64,000 nt of DNA from Druceiella hillmani (Eukaryota > Arthropoda > Insecta > Lepidoptera > Hepialidae). Location: assembly GCA_039881145.1 (NCBI GenBank), contig JAYKKI010000127.1, positions 1,178,001 through 1,242,000 of the forward strand, written 5' to 3'. The notes beneath the pieces are model-generated. The model was not told the origin of the DNA, did no database searches, and saw nothing but the letters and a program-made list of their open reading frames with translations. A program made the position numbers and the translations under genes. Shown here in pieces: positions 24,031 through 35,996 of the stretch; the stretch's first letter is position 1, and the number at the start of each line of letters is the position of its first letter.

Positions 24031-25020
24031 AGATTTGTGCATTTTTTTGATCAGTTATAAAATTAAATATTTACATTTAATATCAAATAAATTCCCCTAA
24101 TTTATTCAATTTCGTTTAGAAATTAAGTTCGTTTTGTTGGCCTATATCACGCAGAACTGAAGAATATTGCGAAGAAAATCGTTGAAGGGCAACAACGTAT
24201 CGGAAGATGCAGTGTGGGCAACTTTACGCTAAGTGAACAGGTGACCTGGGGATGGGTCTCCTGAAGTCTTTCAATGCAAGTGGCACGAATTAGATCCTGG
24301 TTGGAATCTATGGATTAGATATACATTCCGTAACGGACGTCTTTACGCTGATGAAGATATTGGTTTATTATATTTCATTATAAAGCAAATATCAATATTC
24401 AATATTTAATTTAATTATTAGTTTATTATGTGATGTTTTTTGTAAAAAGAAAGCAGGGAAAATTAATTTATATGTAAGTTTTTTATTTTTTATTTAAATT
24501 AGGAATCATTATTAGCCACGCACTTTTTCTAATTTGATTGCAGTAATATTTGGTGTTACTGTAAAAAATTTGTTGAAAGCGCTGTTAAATTATTAGAAAT
24601 TGCTTGCATTAAATAGTTTTAATTACGAAATAACAGAATAAAAGTAGTTTATGATGTAAAAAGTAAAATACTTAATGATTTTCAATTACAGCACCTGTGA
24701 CTATAAAGGCAAATGTCATCACTAAAATCGCCATATCGTCAATTTCGTGTCGTCGTCAGGTTCGATCATTCATTACTCCTCTATATATTTAACCACTGCC
24801 TTCAATTGTTTACTAATCTACTTATTTTTGTGTAAACCTATATGCCTTTTCAAAGTTACACAAATCAGATTTTGAAACAAAGTAAAAGTTGCCTAAAACA
24901 GCTACTACGGCTATTATAATAAATTATTTTATAACTTATGTACATTTAGTGTACGTCTTAGGTAAACATTTATTTGCCTTACACAGTTGCAATGATGTAG
25001 TTTCATTGTACACAAACATC
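24031..25020. other. Non-coding stretch; GC-richer patch at 24.12-24.36 kb not identified
   Basis: Positions 24,120-24,360 are visibly richer in G+C (for example GAACAGGTGACCTGGGGATG) and may be a scrap of another mobile element, but I see no motif that names it. The rest is AT-rich without features. Confidence 0.4.
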
Positions 25021-25140
25021 AGCCGCTTGGATTAGTGGGTCTCAGAAGCTAGTTGAATCCCATTTGAAGCCAAGATGTAAACAGTACGAAGTTATTGTAG
25101 TCGTCTCAATCAGTTACTTGTAAACAATAAAATCATGTTG
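25021..25140 (+). repeat. tRNA-derived SINE
   Basis: An A-box-like TGGATTAGTGG at 25,028-25,038 (consensus TGGCNNAGTGG) is followed at 25,051-25,061 by AGTTGAATCCC, a B box (GGTTCGANTCC) lacking one C. The spacing suits a tRNA head. The body ends near AAACAATAAAATCATG. No cloverleaf is left. Confidence 0.65.
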
Positions 25141-25390
25141 CCAGTAATATACACTAGAAGTTGGCTAACAGACTAATCATACTTGTCAACATAAATTCGG
25201 AATTTTACAAATGTTGTAATCACACTTTTATATATCGCCCGCGTTCTTCTGAGAATGTGTTGGATAAACTCCGACAATATTCTATAGTAAATGTAAGTAT
25301 AATTACGCATCCTATAATCTGTGATATAATACAATCTTGTATTTTAATCTACCTATAGATATTAAATAGCCTATACATTTTATGTTTTAG

Positions 25391-25650
25391 AATAGTTGAT
25401 ATCGATGTACGACATTTACTGGTAGCTTGTTGCCTGTTATAGCACCGTGTTATCAAATCATCATCATCAAATAGAGGGAAATCAGCAAATAAATTTTAAA
25501 AATCAAATCATCGTGTTATAGCACCGTGTTATCAAATAGTTGATACCGATATACGAAATTTACTGGTAGCTTGTAAGTGCTGTTATAGCACCGTGTTATC
25601 AAATCATCATCATCAAATAGAGGGAAATCAGCAAATAAATTTGAAACGGA
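25391..25650 (+). repeat. 144-bp tandem duplication
   Basis: Unit 1 is 25,391-25,534 and unit 2 starts at 25,535. Both begin AATAGTTGATA and run through TTTACTGGTAGCTTGT, TTATAGCACCGTGTTATCAA, ATCATCATCATCAAATAGAG and GGAAATCAGCAAATAAATTT. Unit 1 contains an additional internal copy of TTATAGCACCGTGTTATCAA. Near identity points to a recent duplication. Confidence 0.9.
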
Positions 25651-26185
25651 AGTGGGTACGTCCACTTTGACAAAAAGGAAGAAAATCGGTGGATATATAG
25701 CACTTGTGTCGGTCGTAAAGAACACCTCTTACTCCCCCCCCCTACATCTGAGTAACAATTGATTAATTCAAAGAATTATTAAATTTGTTGTGGCAAATAT
25801 TATATAAAGAGGATAGAAAATTATTGAAAATGCATGTCAGTAGAAGTTTGTGTAAGTTTGAGGTAATATAAAATAAATATCAATCACTTATTTCTAAATA
25901 AAACTAATTATTTTTAAAAGGTTAAAAAAACGATAAAATAGTTATGGGTAGAAAACTTTGCGAGTTTTTTTTCTTATTTAAACTATAAAAGACTTTAATC
26001 ATAAAAACGTCACTTTTAATCAGTTATGGATAGAAACATTTGCGAGATTTTTTTCTTATTTAATCTTTAAAAGGCCTTAATTATAAAAACATCAGTTTCG
26101 TTCATATTCGATTTATCATTTTGCACATTATCAATAGGATCTTTGTAAAAAAATTGAAAGTGGTTTTTAAAGTAAATAAGATTTT
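25651..26185. other. Non-coding stretch with a small internal repeat
   Basis: Two related lines at 25,940-25,995 and 26,020-26,085 share TTATGG-TAGAAA--TTTGCGAG, a T run, CTTATTTAA and AAAAGGCCTTAAT-ATAAAAAC, an approximately 78-bp degenerate tandem pair. No gene. Confidence 0.55.
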
Positions 26186-26242
26186 GTACTTTCCATCAAT
26201 TACCCATATGCAAAAAGCATATGGGTAATTGATGAAAAGTAC
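26186..26242. repeat. Near-perfect short palindrome (26-bp arms, 5-base spacer)
   Basis: Positions 26,186-26,211 pair with 26,217-26,242 at 25 of 26 positions (core CATCAATTACCCATATGC), around AAAAA. Confidence 0.97.
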
Positions 26243-29200
26243 GTCATATGTGTCGCTCCTCGAAAATCTTTAATTAAAAATAAAATTTAATATCGTCTTA
26301 TTAATAGTAACGGATGCTGAATAAAATTTTGTCGTTGTTGAAAAATAGCAATCAAGGTATTTTATTAGTCTTTTTAGGAAAATATTATTAAATAAGAAGC
26401 TAAGTACCCTACAATATAAGAATATTCCTATTATATTAGAAGCAATAATTCATGTGTTTATTGAGTATGACGCTTTCCTAACACAGCGACACATCCAGGA
26501 GATCAAATAAAAAACAACCATAAATTGCACCAGACGAACTGTCCAAAGCACATTCGGAACATTTACACAATAATTTGAAATATATCACCGGAAAATTTGC
26601 TTGAAAACAAAACAAGTGAATAAAGTAATTATGGCAACTTTACGTCGACAATCATCAATATTTGTAGAAATAATTTTAATTTTTTGAATGCATTTCAATC
26701 ATCCAATACTACTGAGATTACAAATTTACTCCCTTTTGACAAAGCAAACGATTCAAGCAATTCCCTAAATTTTTGAGAGAATTTAAAAAAAAATACGCGG
26801 TCAAGTGAACTAGGGAAATAAAGTAGTACACGGAACATAAATGACGGAACATAATGAGGGTGAGTTAGTATTTACATAAATACCTCCGTAATTTTGATTT
26901 AATATATAAAATAAGTGTAATTAAAAATAATTATATTAATCACACAAGTGATATACTATGGCCCAAATTATAAAACGATTCTTTACCTACGTGCAAATAA
27001 ATAATAATATGATACATATCTATAAATACATAGAATTATTTCTGTACATGGAAAATGTTTTAAAAATATTGATTTTCTTAGCAAAAATTTTTGTTCTGAT
27101 TTTCTTAGCTTAAAGTATGATAATAGAAGCCCAAAAACTTGTTTTTTGAATTTTTGTCCCTCTGTCTGCCTGTATGTTAATATGTTCGTCAGTCACGTAG
27201 AATCTACTAATCGGATTTTAATGAAATTTGGTATAGTAATAGTTTAGAGCAAAAAAATCTAATAAATTTTCTTATTCCGTATTTCGCTAACGATATCCTA
27301 GGCACAACTTGTACAAAAATATGTACAAGTAATAACGAAATTCCCGATAGTTCCATCATTTGAATGACTATTACGAAAACTATCTAAATGGAAAGGCTTT
27401 GAGATAGCATTCAAATATTAAAATGCTTACTAAAAACTATGTGAAGAAGTAAGGTTTTAGTAACCTTTTTCTTTTATTTTGAAAGGAAAATGGGTCGTAA
27501 AAGCTTTTATCGTTTCAAAAGAATTCATTATTTTTCGGAGTACCTGACCGGAATTAAATAACAAGTATATGCTGAGCTTTGTACTAATAGTTCCTGAGTA
27601 AAAACTAAAAATAATGGTAGCCGACGTAAGATGTTTTATATGAATTTTGGCGATGGTCGAGACGAAATTAAATTTGTACCAGATGTGATTATGTTAATTG
27701 TTGAAAGAAATTGCGACAATGAAAAAAATTAAAATTACGACCGAAATCAAAGTCGTGAATTTAGTCAAGTATTTTATTGACAGGAGGTTATCTCGTTACA
27801 ATTTTTGTATATTTTGTATTTTATTAAAATTACCAGATAATTCTAGTATTAATAACAAATGTAAAATATTTTTTACTTTCGCAAAAAATATATTGCACTA
27901 GAAACTTTATCCATTAAATTTATTTTTGAAATTATTTTTAATTTTTTTGTTGTTTAATTGATTAAAATTTGAGATTCCGTCTTCAAAAGTGTAGGATTAT
28001 GTTCATTTATCCCTCTTTTAGTTCTCGTGTCACAAGACTCATGGCTTTTTTACAGATTTTGTTTATTTTTTCCTTCTCAGAATACAACATTAAAAAGTAG
28101 ATGCAGTCTCTTTGTTATGCCCAATAAAGCTGCCGGTATAACGACCAGTAGTCAGTTTCTTTAATTCTATCTTATTCCTCTTACTTTGAACGTGCAAAAA
28201 TCAAAATTTGTAATTTATCGTTGTGTATTATTATTTTAATTATTTAAATTTTTTTAGCAACTAAGTATGTTTCCCGGATTAGAATTTCAAGAAATTTACT
28301 ACTGAAACTGCGAGAAGGAATGTAACAGACTGGACTGAATATTATTGAGACTTTACAGAAATATATTTGGCCAAATATGTTAAAAACGAGTCTGATATTT
28401 AGTTATCATATTTTAAACAAGATATTTCATAGAAAGAACCTTTTGGTTTTACATAATAATACTTATAATATAATATTTATGTTATGCAAGCTATTTATTA
28501 TAATTTTTTATAAACATCGACTGTAGATTACCCATTGAGCACCTACCTTACTGTTATGGTTAAATAAATTATGCAGTCAATGCGAGCAAAGTTATGTGCC
28601 TGAAGCTATCAAACCACGTCTTTATTTTGCTATAATGTAGAATAAATTTAGAAATGTTAGAAAGAATTTAATTTAGATACCTTACACTTTAAACCAGTTA
28701 CATATAGAGATATGCAGGAATTATTTAAAAATAACTGTTACCTCAATAGCATACAACGACAGAGACCGGAGGAGAAAGATTTCGTGGTAAAACCTTTTGA
28801 GCAGTGCGGCGTTTTAATTCGATAAAGAATTTTACTACATTTTAGTCTTTAGCCGCGAACTGCATAAATTTTGACAGTTTCCTGATAGTTTTTTTATATC
28901 CGACTTTGTATGAGAATTTTTTTAAAGAAAAGTGTTTTTACATTAGTGTGGTAAGCCTAAAATTATTTTTTACTTTTGTTCCTTTCGGAAATCAACTATT
29001 TCAACTTTAATGCAGAGGTTAAATATCATACAATACTTACTTTATCGGGCATCACATGGCTCAATCAAGTGATGATTTACAAAATTGTTTTGAAAAATTA
29101 ACAGTTTTTTGTTATGAAGTTTAATACAAAAAAAATTATGGACATATTTTGAAAGAATCAAAAAACAATTCTATCTGTGCTACTTAAACATTTCTCCTTA

Positions 29201-29260
29201 TATACAATTTATAGTCATCGTGGTTTCTAATTATTTTGAATATATTATAATTTTTGTTTT
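26243..29260. other. AT-rich non-coding stretch; insect-type repeat trace at 27.15-27.30 kb
   Basis: At 27,155-27,300 the text CCCTCTGTCTGCCTGTATGT, ATCGGATTTTAATGAAATTT and GGTATAGTAATAGTTTAGAG has the layout of a widespread insect repeat (CTGTCTG run, then GGATTTTAATG). The frame at 27,698-27,901 has no motif. Otherwise nothing is recognised apart from the family D copy listed separately. Confidence 0.45.
28755..28890 (-). repeat. Dispersed repeat family D, copy 3
   Basis: On the minus strand this reads CTGTCAAAATTTATGCAGTT, CTTTATCGAATTAAAACGCC and GCACTGCTCAAAAGGTTTTA, then TCTTTCTCCTCCGGTCTCTG. It follows the family D order with moderate divergence. Confidence 0.55.
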
Positions 29261-29269
29261 TAGTTCACA

Positions 29270-31690
29270 TGTATAACCCACCAATCATTTGGCCACATGA
29301 TAAATATTGTAACAAGGCCCCTAGATGTATTAATCATACTAAATTATCGTCCCACGGCTGATTATAAAACCATAAGTCAAAGGGTGTGCAGGCAAAATGT
29401 TGCCATCGTGGAAAAGAATATACTGTCAGCTATTGAGGACGTGGAGTGATTAAAGATTTTCAAACCCCGAGAGATAGTGAAAAGACAAATTGAAATACAG
29501 TCCCCACTCAAAATGAAGCTTATAGAGTTGAATCACAAAATTCTAGATGAGGGTAGAGTTAAGCTGTTGCTGATAATTTCACTGTAACTAAGCTAACATA
29601 AAGTAATGATGACGTTTTAGTAGAAATAAAAGCTAAAAGCTAAATGCTAAAAGATTAAACCCTACGACTTAATAACATTAAGAGGAGTATTAAAGTTCTT
29701 GAAAACTGACGATAACTTCTGCACGATTAAAGCAATGGAACGCCAATGGATTGCTAATGCAGCAATATGAACTACAAGTAATCTTATGCACAGAAGACAC
29801 TGTCAGATGTCGTATATCAGAGATGCATTTTATTAAGAAATCGTTTTTTAGATTCAAAACTATTCAACCTATGATTCAATTCATTCTGCTAATACGTCTC
29901 GTGAAGGTCGTGGAATAATTATAAAAAAAATCAAAAAATTCAAAAGAGAATAATATGTAACGCATTCTATCCAAGCTACAATTGTACCGGTTTAAACAAC
30001 TAAACTAAAACTAAGAAGAAATTAATGTATCATGCTTTTCAACACCTTATATGGTCACTTCATCAATGCAGGGGAGTTTTAAACTAAACACACCTACTGT
30101 GGCTCAAGACTAATGACTCCTACGTGTTGGGGCTGCAATCTTTGTAGATTAAAATTGATATTATCTGGCAAACCAACATGTTATCCCACAGATTATAAGA
30201 AAACTCCAGATCTAATAAACTTTTTTTGTTCTTAAATTTATATCAGCAATTCATATAAAAGTTGAAGATGCAACTGATATATACTCTGATCATTCTCCAA
30301 TTTATATAATAATTAGTGACAAAATTATTGTGAAAGAATAAAACAAATTTTAATTAACAAATACGTAAGTAAAAATTATTTTTGATCACTTGTAACAAAA
30401 TTATATTGATCAATTGAAAAAAAAATGATATGCCTTTACCATGACTATTCAGGATGCTGCCTGGAATAATATGCCGGTTATTATAAGGTAATTAAAAGGT
30501 CTTAATAAACCTAAAGAAACTACAGACCTAATAATAGAAAAATAAATATTAGAATAAAGTGGCGTCAGTTAAGAAGCCCATGTGATAATTTTTTCGAACT
30601 GGAGCTAGTAGACAACTAATTGCAGAAAAAAGTATAAAAAAATTATCAATCAAAAGTTTTTCGCAAAACTTACAGCAGACAGTAACATTGAATACTTACC
30701 CTGGGAAGCTACTAAATATCTTACACGATCATTGGTTGAAGTGATTGACAGAAAATGAGCTAGTAATAATATGAAAAAAGTTAATCCATTTGCTCAAAAT
30801 CTTGAAGCAAGTTTTTGTCTAAATGTAGGAGATGGTGCTTTGCCACATCTTGGTTCTAATGTGTAACTTGATAGAATTCCATTACTTAATTTTAAGGAAG
30901 TTGCTGATGAAATTATAAACAATTTCTATGCAAAAAAGAAAAGCTTTGGTTAAATACTCTAATCAATGCTATATGCAAACTATATCTTAAATGCATTGAA
31001 AACAACCGAAATTATTTTGATACCAAAATCTGGTAAAGATCTGGTAAGTGAAATGAAATCATATTGACCCATTTCGCTCTTGATATTTGAGAAACTGATT
31101 TTAAAGCATCTTAAACCTATTATTTACCAAGGAAACTTGATTCCATCTCATCAAATTATTTTCAGAAATTATCACTCGATAATTGATAAGGTTCATGGTA
31201 TTACTAATATTATGGAATAAGCACTAGAGAAGGAAAATATATCCTCTGTCATCTTTTTGAATGTAACACAGACATTTTACAGTTTGGCGCAAGGGTTTAC
31301 AACAGAAATTAAGATTGCTCCTTCCTGATCCATTTATCAATATTCAATATTAACCTGACTGGTCGACATTTCCGGATTAATCCAGAATACAAAGATTTAT
31401 ACTCAGACTTGAAGTTCATTGAAGTTGCGGTCAGTCAGGGTAATGTCTTAGGTCTAGTTTTTTTTTCTTTTATATTAATGATATTTTCACAACATTATAT
31501 AGCACCAAAATTACGTTTGCTGATAATGTGGCAACCATGGTAATGAGACGATCTTTGGAACTTTCAACTAGAAAATTGCAATCCACTCTCAACAATGTAG
31601 CTTACCAAAAGTTTAACATTGAAATCAAAAGCATGAATGATACTAAAGACAAATTAGAGAAAATTGTAAATAGAGACATAAGTGAATAAG
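29270..31690 (+). pseudogene. Jockey-clade LINE, degraded gag-EN-RT polyprotein remnant
   Basis: Non-LTR retrotransposon whose ORF1 binds RNA and whose ORF2 nicks and reverse-transcribes at the target. Pieces of both appear in the right order but in shifting frames. A gag zinc-knuckle remnant (QAKCCHRGKEYTVSY) lies at about 29,385-29,435. The endonuclease start NGLLMQQYELQVILCTED lies at 29,745-29,798. An endonuclease middle block, GKPTCYPTDYKKTPDLINFF, lies at 30,167-30,226, and SDHSP of the endonuclease C-terminal motif at 30,285-30,299. RT blocks are PIS-LL, then LKHLKPIIYQGNLIPSHQII and FRNYHS at 31,060-31,220. The catalytic FADD box is reduced to FADN at 31,516-31,527. In-frame stops are numerous and the second catalytic Asp is lost, so the element is dead. 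No poly-A tail or target duplication is evident. Clade is assigned from motif wording recalled for Jockey-type ORF2. Confidence 0.85.
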
Positions 31691-31901
31691 TTTGTCTTAG
31701 AAATGCACGATTGTGTTAAATGTATGTTTGTTTGAAACAAAGTTGTTAATTTGATGTGTCAATGGTAATTTAAAATTATTATTATTTGTTAAACCACATA
31801 AAGCAAAGTCATTTTCTTGTGAATTATGTAGTTTTTGAATATATCTTCAAGGAAACAATAACTTTCTGAGTTATGACTTGACTAACTTAAAAATAAAATG
31901 A
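31691..31901. other. LINE 3' flank or non-coding
   Basis: Possibly the rest of the LINE RT and 3' UTR, but no motif is legible. Confidence 0.35.
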
Positions 31902-31958
31902 TAAAATTTTCAACCTACTTAGTGATCACGATGATCACTAAGTAGGTTGAAAATTTTA
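31902..31958. repeat. Perfect short palindrome (27-bp arms, 3-base spacer)
   Basis: Positions 31,902-31,928 are the exact reverse complement of 31,932-31,958 (core CAACCTACTTAGTGATCA), with CGA between. It lies just downstream of the LINE remnant. Confidence 0.98.
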
Positions 31959-32494
31959 CCACAAATTTTAAACATGGAATGGTAGTTAAATGGCATCATA
32001 AGTATTGTTTATCGAGTTCTATTGAAAAAATAATCGATCATATTTCTTAACTGAAATTTTTATTACAAATTATTTTAATATTTTATGATTATATTTAGAT
32101 GCTGCGTTATAAGGAAAAAAAGAGGTAATATTGAAATATTATAATCCATAACTCAGTCTGAGAAGACTCATGAATAGTAACTTCGAAAGAATTTGCAGTA
32201 TAATTGTGAAATAATCGATAATTATTTCTGTGAATTAATATCGCTAACTATTCAAAACTCAATAAAGATCTCGTCGCATCGTGTCATATCACGATCAACC
32301 CACGTGCACAACGCTAGGTGTGCTGTGTACTCTACGACGATTCGTGCATTAAGGTTGAAATAGAGTATTGAGAGAAAGATTTCTTGGCTGCATTAATCTT
32401 ATTTGTACTCAGAAACCCGGTTTACTATATGAATTAAACAAAACTCCTGTATTTGGAAGTAGACAAACATAAAAAATAGGATATACAAAAATGT
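31959..32494. other. Non-coding; CpG-richer patch at 32.27-32.36 kb
   Basis: Positions 32,268-32,355 (CGTCGCATCGTGTCATATCA ... CTCTACGACGATTCGTGC) hold an unusual density of CG for this window. No frame or promoter motif is convincing. Confidence 0.35.
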
Positions 32495-32670
32495 TTAAAG
32501 AAAGTGTCAAAGTTTTTGTCGGTTGGGCAAAAAGACAAAATTGTCTAAATCACAAATTTATCTAATAATTAAATTGACAATATCCTTCATCAAATGCGCA
32601 TACATAAAAAACACTGCTTAAATGGTTTGCCACACGCTCCTTCTTCACCGGCTCCTGTCCACCATCTCCT
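32495..32670 (+). repeat. Dispersed repeat family D, copy 4
   Basis: Reads GTGTCAAAGTTTTTGTCGG, AAAGACAAAATTGTC, ATCCTTCATCAAATG and ACACTGCTTAAATGGTTTGC, then CACACGCTCCTTCTTCACC. Same order as the other copies, with an insertion of some 30 bases in the middle. Confidence 0.5.
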
Positions 32671-35600
32671 ATTGACGTAACGGTTTTTTTAAACATTTTT
32701 TACCTTTGTCTAGATGTAGGTGAAAATTATACATTGAAAATTCAATCCTTTCAATCTGTTTGAAATTTTCTCTATTCAATCTGTTTGATTTAAAAATAAA
32801 AGACTCGCATTAAAGATATTTTTTACAGGTCTTATGCGCATACTTTTGCTCTCACTGTCTGCCGCGTTTATTTAGTTGTCCATGAAAGTGAGATGCGTAT
32901 TGGATGGGTAATATTTAGACAATCTTTGTAAAAAATTCTGATAAAAAATTTGCCTATCTTATATACTCATGATTTGTGTACGCTCTATGAAACCATAAAA
33001 TATTTTTTGTATATGTCGTTTAAGCCATAGAATTGAAATACTTAAACTTGTTTTTAACAAAGTTCACATGATGTATGCCTGTAAAATATGCCTGTTTATT
33101 TCTATAAAAATACTAAGCGTGCATTTTACGATTAAATTTAGTAATTATATTTTTTTTATAATTTACCTTTGTTATATTTAGGACGGATTATATGAACATT
33201 ATACACATAGCCTGGAAATCATTTGAATATCCAAAAATCAAATCCTTGTACACTTTCTGTTGCGTGGTTTCTTCGCACGAATCATTTACTAGCACAAATT
33301 TAAAGAATTTGTGAAAGGTTATCTTATGTAAATATATTAGAAATTACTTTGAGAAAAACTGTCGCTCATCTGAACGAGATTGCTTTTCCATACACTATAA
33401 AATTTAAGACTCATATATATCTAATTACTATTATAAATTAACTGAATTAAACTGTAGGTACAATTAACGTATCCATAACCCATAACGACATTTATACTAA
33501 GTAATTTTATCATATTTTATTACAGAAGGTACCTGTAAAAATAGTTGTTAAACATTTTCCGAATATTTCAGAATTATTCAATCTATTAGTTGAAGACATT
33601 GTTTGGAAGGGGAATTCTTTTACGCAACCAGATATTTTTACTTATTTTAGCAGCTAAAATATTTTTTGTTTATTTTTTAGTTTATTAAATCAGACAACAA
33701 AAATTAGTGACTGGACTCAACAAAGTGACAAACTAATTAAATTATTTAGGTGCCAAGAGTTTTAATATTTATTTTAAAATCAGTAATGGTATTTTAAATA
33801 ATTTTGCTTCCAAATTGACAAGAAATAATTACATATTCTATTTGTGTCTTTTAATTAGGTTTTTCATTGTTATGTAGTCATTTTGATTTGCACCTAAACA
33901 ATCAACAACTTTGAAAAGAGTACTTAATCACATCCATCCCATTTACGACTGCCAACATTGAAAGATAGGCACCGGTTTATTTTATGTCTTTGAGGGAATT
34001 CATATTATACATCATTATTGAACACTCGTATCTAATAAAAATTGGCATAAATTAATATTACACATTTTATTCCATACATCAAATACAGACGATAACGTAG
34101 GATGGAATAAAAATCATATTTAGTATGAAATGAATGCCTCGTTCGTAAAAATCGCGCGAGGGTCGTGGCAAAATCACACAAAGAAATTGAATAGAAATTG
34201 CTGTGCTATAATAATATTAAGGCACTTAAGAAGCATCCATCTATGGACTTGAGTGGGGTATAACGTGAACGTATTGATGAAAAGTATTAACGACAAAAAT
34301 TCAATGGCACGTACTGATGGATTATATTTTACTTCGACAAATAATCTTTTGTGACTCGTTTTATTACCCTTCGTGCATTATATGCCAAAATTCCAATGTT
34401 TATATTGCTACTATTTACAAAAATTAGCGGAATAACCACGTTGTTATTAATTCGTTATTATTTGTATGCAAAATTTTAAATATGCAATAGTGCAAGATAA
34501 TGCATACCATGGCAAGGAATTGAAAAAACGAATGAAATTTGCGAAAAAGTTTTATTTACTTAAAATATAGTGTTGTGACACGTAAATTAAAGAATGGTAC
34601 ATTAATATAATTATAGAACATAAAGGAGAGAATCTCAAACTGTAATTAAGAAAGTAAAAAGATGGAGATACAAATATATTTGTAGAAATAATAATTTTAT
34701 TTTTGATTAATTACAATGATATATACTACAAATAAATGACAAATCGAATTAATTCTAAAGAAATTTGAAAAAGTTGTGAAGTAAATTTTGATATGACCTG
34801 TAAATATTTATATTAGCAAACATTGTTTTAGTCATATTAACAAAATTTTGTTACTGTCACATACATTTAATCATACTATTAAATATTTTGAATTATTTTA
34901 GAAAATTATTACCTAAAAAATTATATGTGGTTTCAATTTCTATCAAACAAATTTAAGTTGCATAATATCTTCATCAAAATTCAAACGAAAGCTTTTGCTG
35001 TATGTTGGCTGCAATTTGTACCACCATAAGTTTAAAGTTTAGCACGTACTTCCCGGTCAGATATTCCACAAACAACAATAATTTTTTCGTTACAACAAAA
35101 AACCTTTCCATGTAATTTTTTTATTTCAGAACTAAAAAAGTTCAGTAAGCTTTTTTAATGTGTGATGGTTTTTACAAGCTTTCATTAATGCAATATGATT
35201 TTTCGTTGGGAGTTATAAGTATTTACGTAAAATATTTTGCAAGTAAACAAAAAAGTGAAAGAAATGAATTTCAAGCCCCTCAATAAATACTTTATTGGGT
35301 TGAAACAAAGCTTAATTTTATTTTAAACCTTAAGTATTACCTTAATGAGCCTCATTCTCAAATACTAAATAACCATAACTATCAAGTTAGCACAGAAATT
35401 GGCAATTAATCAAAGTTTCCCTGATTTAAGAAGTTTAGAAAATGGTTATTATTACATTAAAATATAATACATTTTCCTTATTTTTGCGTATTTTTGAAGA
35501 ACTCTTTTGAAAATTTCCCTTATTATTAACCATTTTGATATAAGAATCGCAATATTTTCGTTATATATTATGGTTTCAGAGACAACGAACACTTATATAT

Positions 35601-35742
35601 TGAAATATAAAATTTTACAAATTTTCTTTCCTCACGTTAATGCAATCTATTTGTCTACACTTGATATGCCGCGATTATACATATTTAATATCACACTTAA
35701 TAAATAGAAAACAATTTAAAATATAATTAAAACACTTTACAA
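32671..35742. other. AT-rich non-coding stretch, nothing recognised
   Basis: No supported gene, RNA or structured repeat in about 3 kb. The frame at 35,507-35,707 has background composition. Confidence 0.5.
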
Positions 35743-35996
35743 GTATATATTCTATTACTGAATATATTTGGCGTTAATTTTGTAGAAATTCATCATTCAC
35801 AATTAAATGAAACCACTTGATGTAGTATTATTTCTACTTTCTTTAATTTCTTTACCACGACCTAGGTTTCGTTGTATTACAATATCTTCAGGTGAAGATG
35901 TTGTAATACAACGAAACCTAAGTCGTGGTAAAGAAATTAAAGAAAGTAGAAATAATATTACATCACGTAGTTTTATTTAATTGTATATATTCTATT
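35743..35996. mobile_element. Foldback mobile element with head-to-head hammerhead-like motifs, copy 1
   Basis: A 14-bp direct repeat, GTATATATTCTATT, at 35,743-35,756 and 35,983-35,996 flanks a 226-bp insert. Within it, 35,799-35,891 is the inverted copy of 35,892-35,984, with few mismatches and no loop beyond two G at the centre. Each arm carries the elements of a type I hammerhead ribozyme. On the minus strand, at 35,894-35,855, these are CAC, then CTGAAGA, a stem II hairpin closed by AAT, GAAA, a mini stem III CC-TA-GG, and GTC followed by GTG, which can pair with the leading CAC. Penelope-like retroelements and related retrozymes carry such motifs in their terminal repeats and often sit in inverted arrangements, so I infer a short derivative of one. 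The plus-strand motif has lost the first C of CTGAAGA. Confidence 0.75.
35855..35894 (-). ncRNA. Hammerhead ribozyme-like motif (type I plan), degenerate
   Basis: The CUGANGA box is at 35,891-35,885 as CTGAAGA, the GAAA box at 35,870-35,867, and the expected GUC cleavage triplet at 35,861-35,859. Stem I is CAC/GTG, stem II ATTGT/ACAAC (one mismatch) and stem III ACC/GGT around TA. One extra, unpaired T follows CTGAAGA, which departs from the consensus and may lower or abolish activity. The mirror motif on the plus strand (35,889-35,928) is more damaged. Confidence 0.5.
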
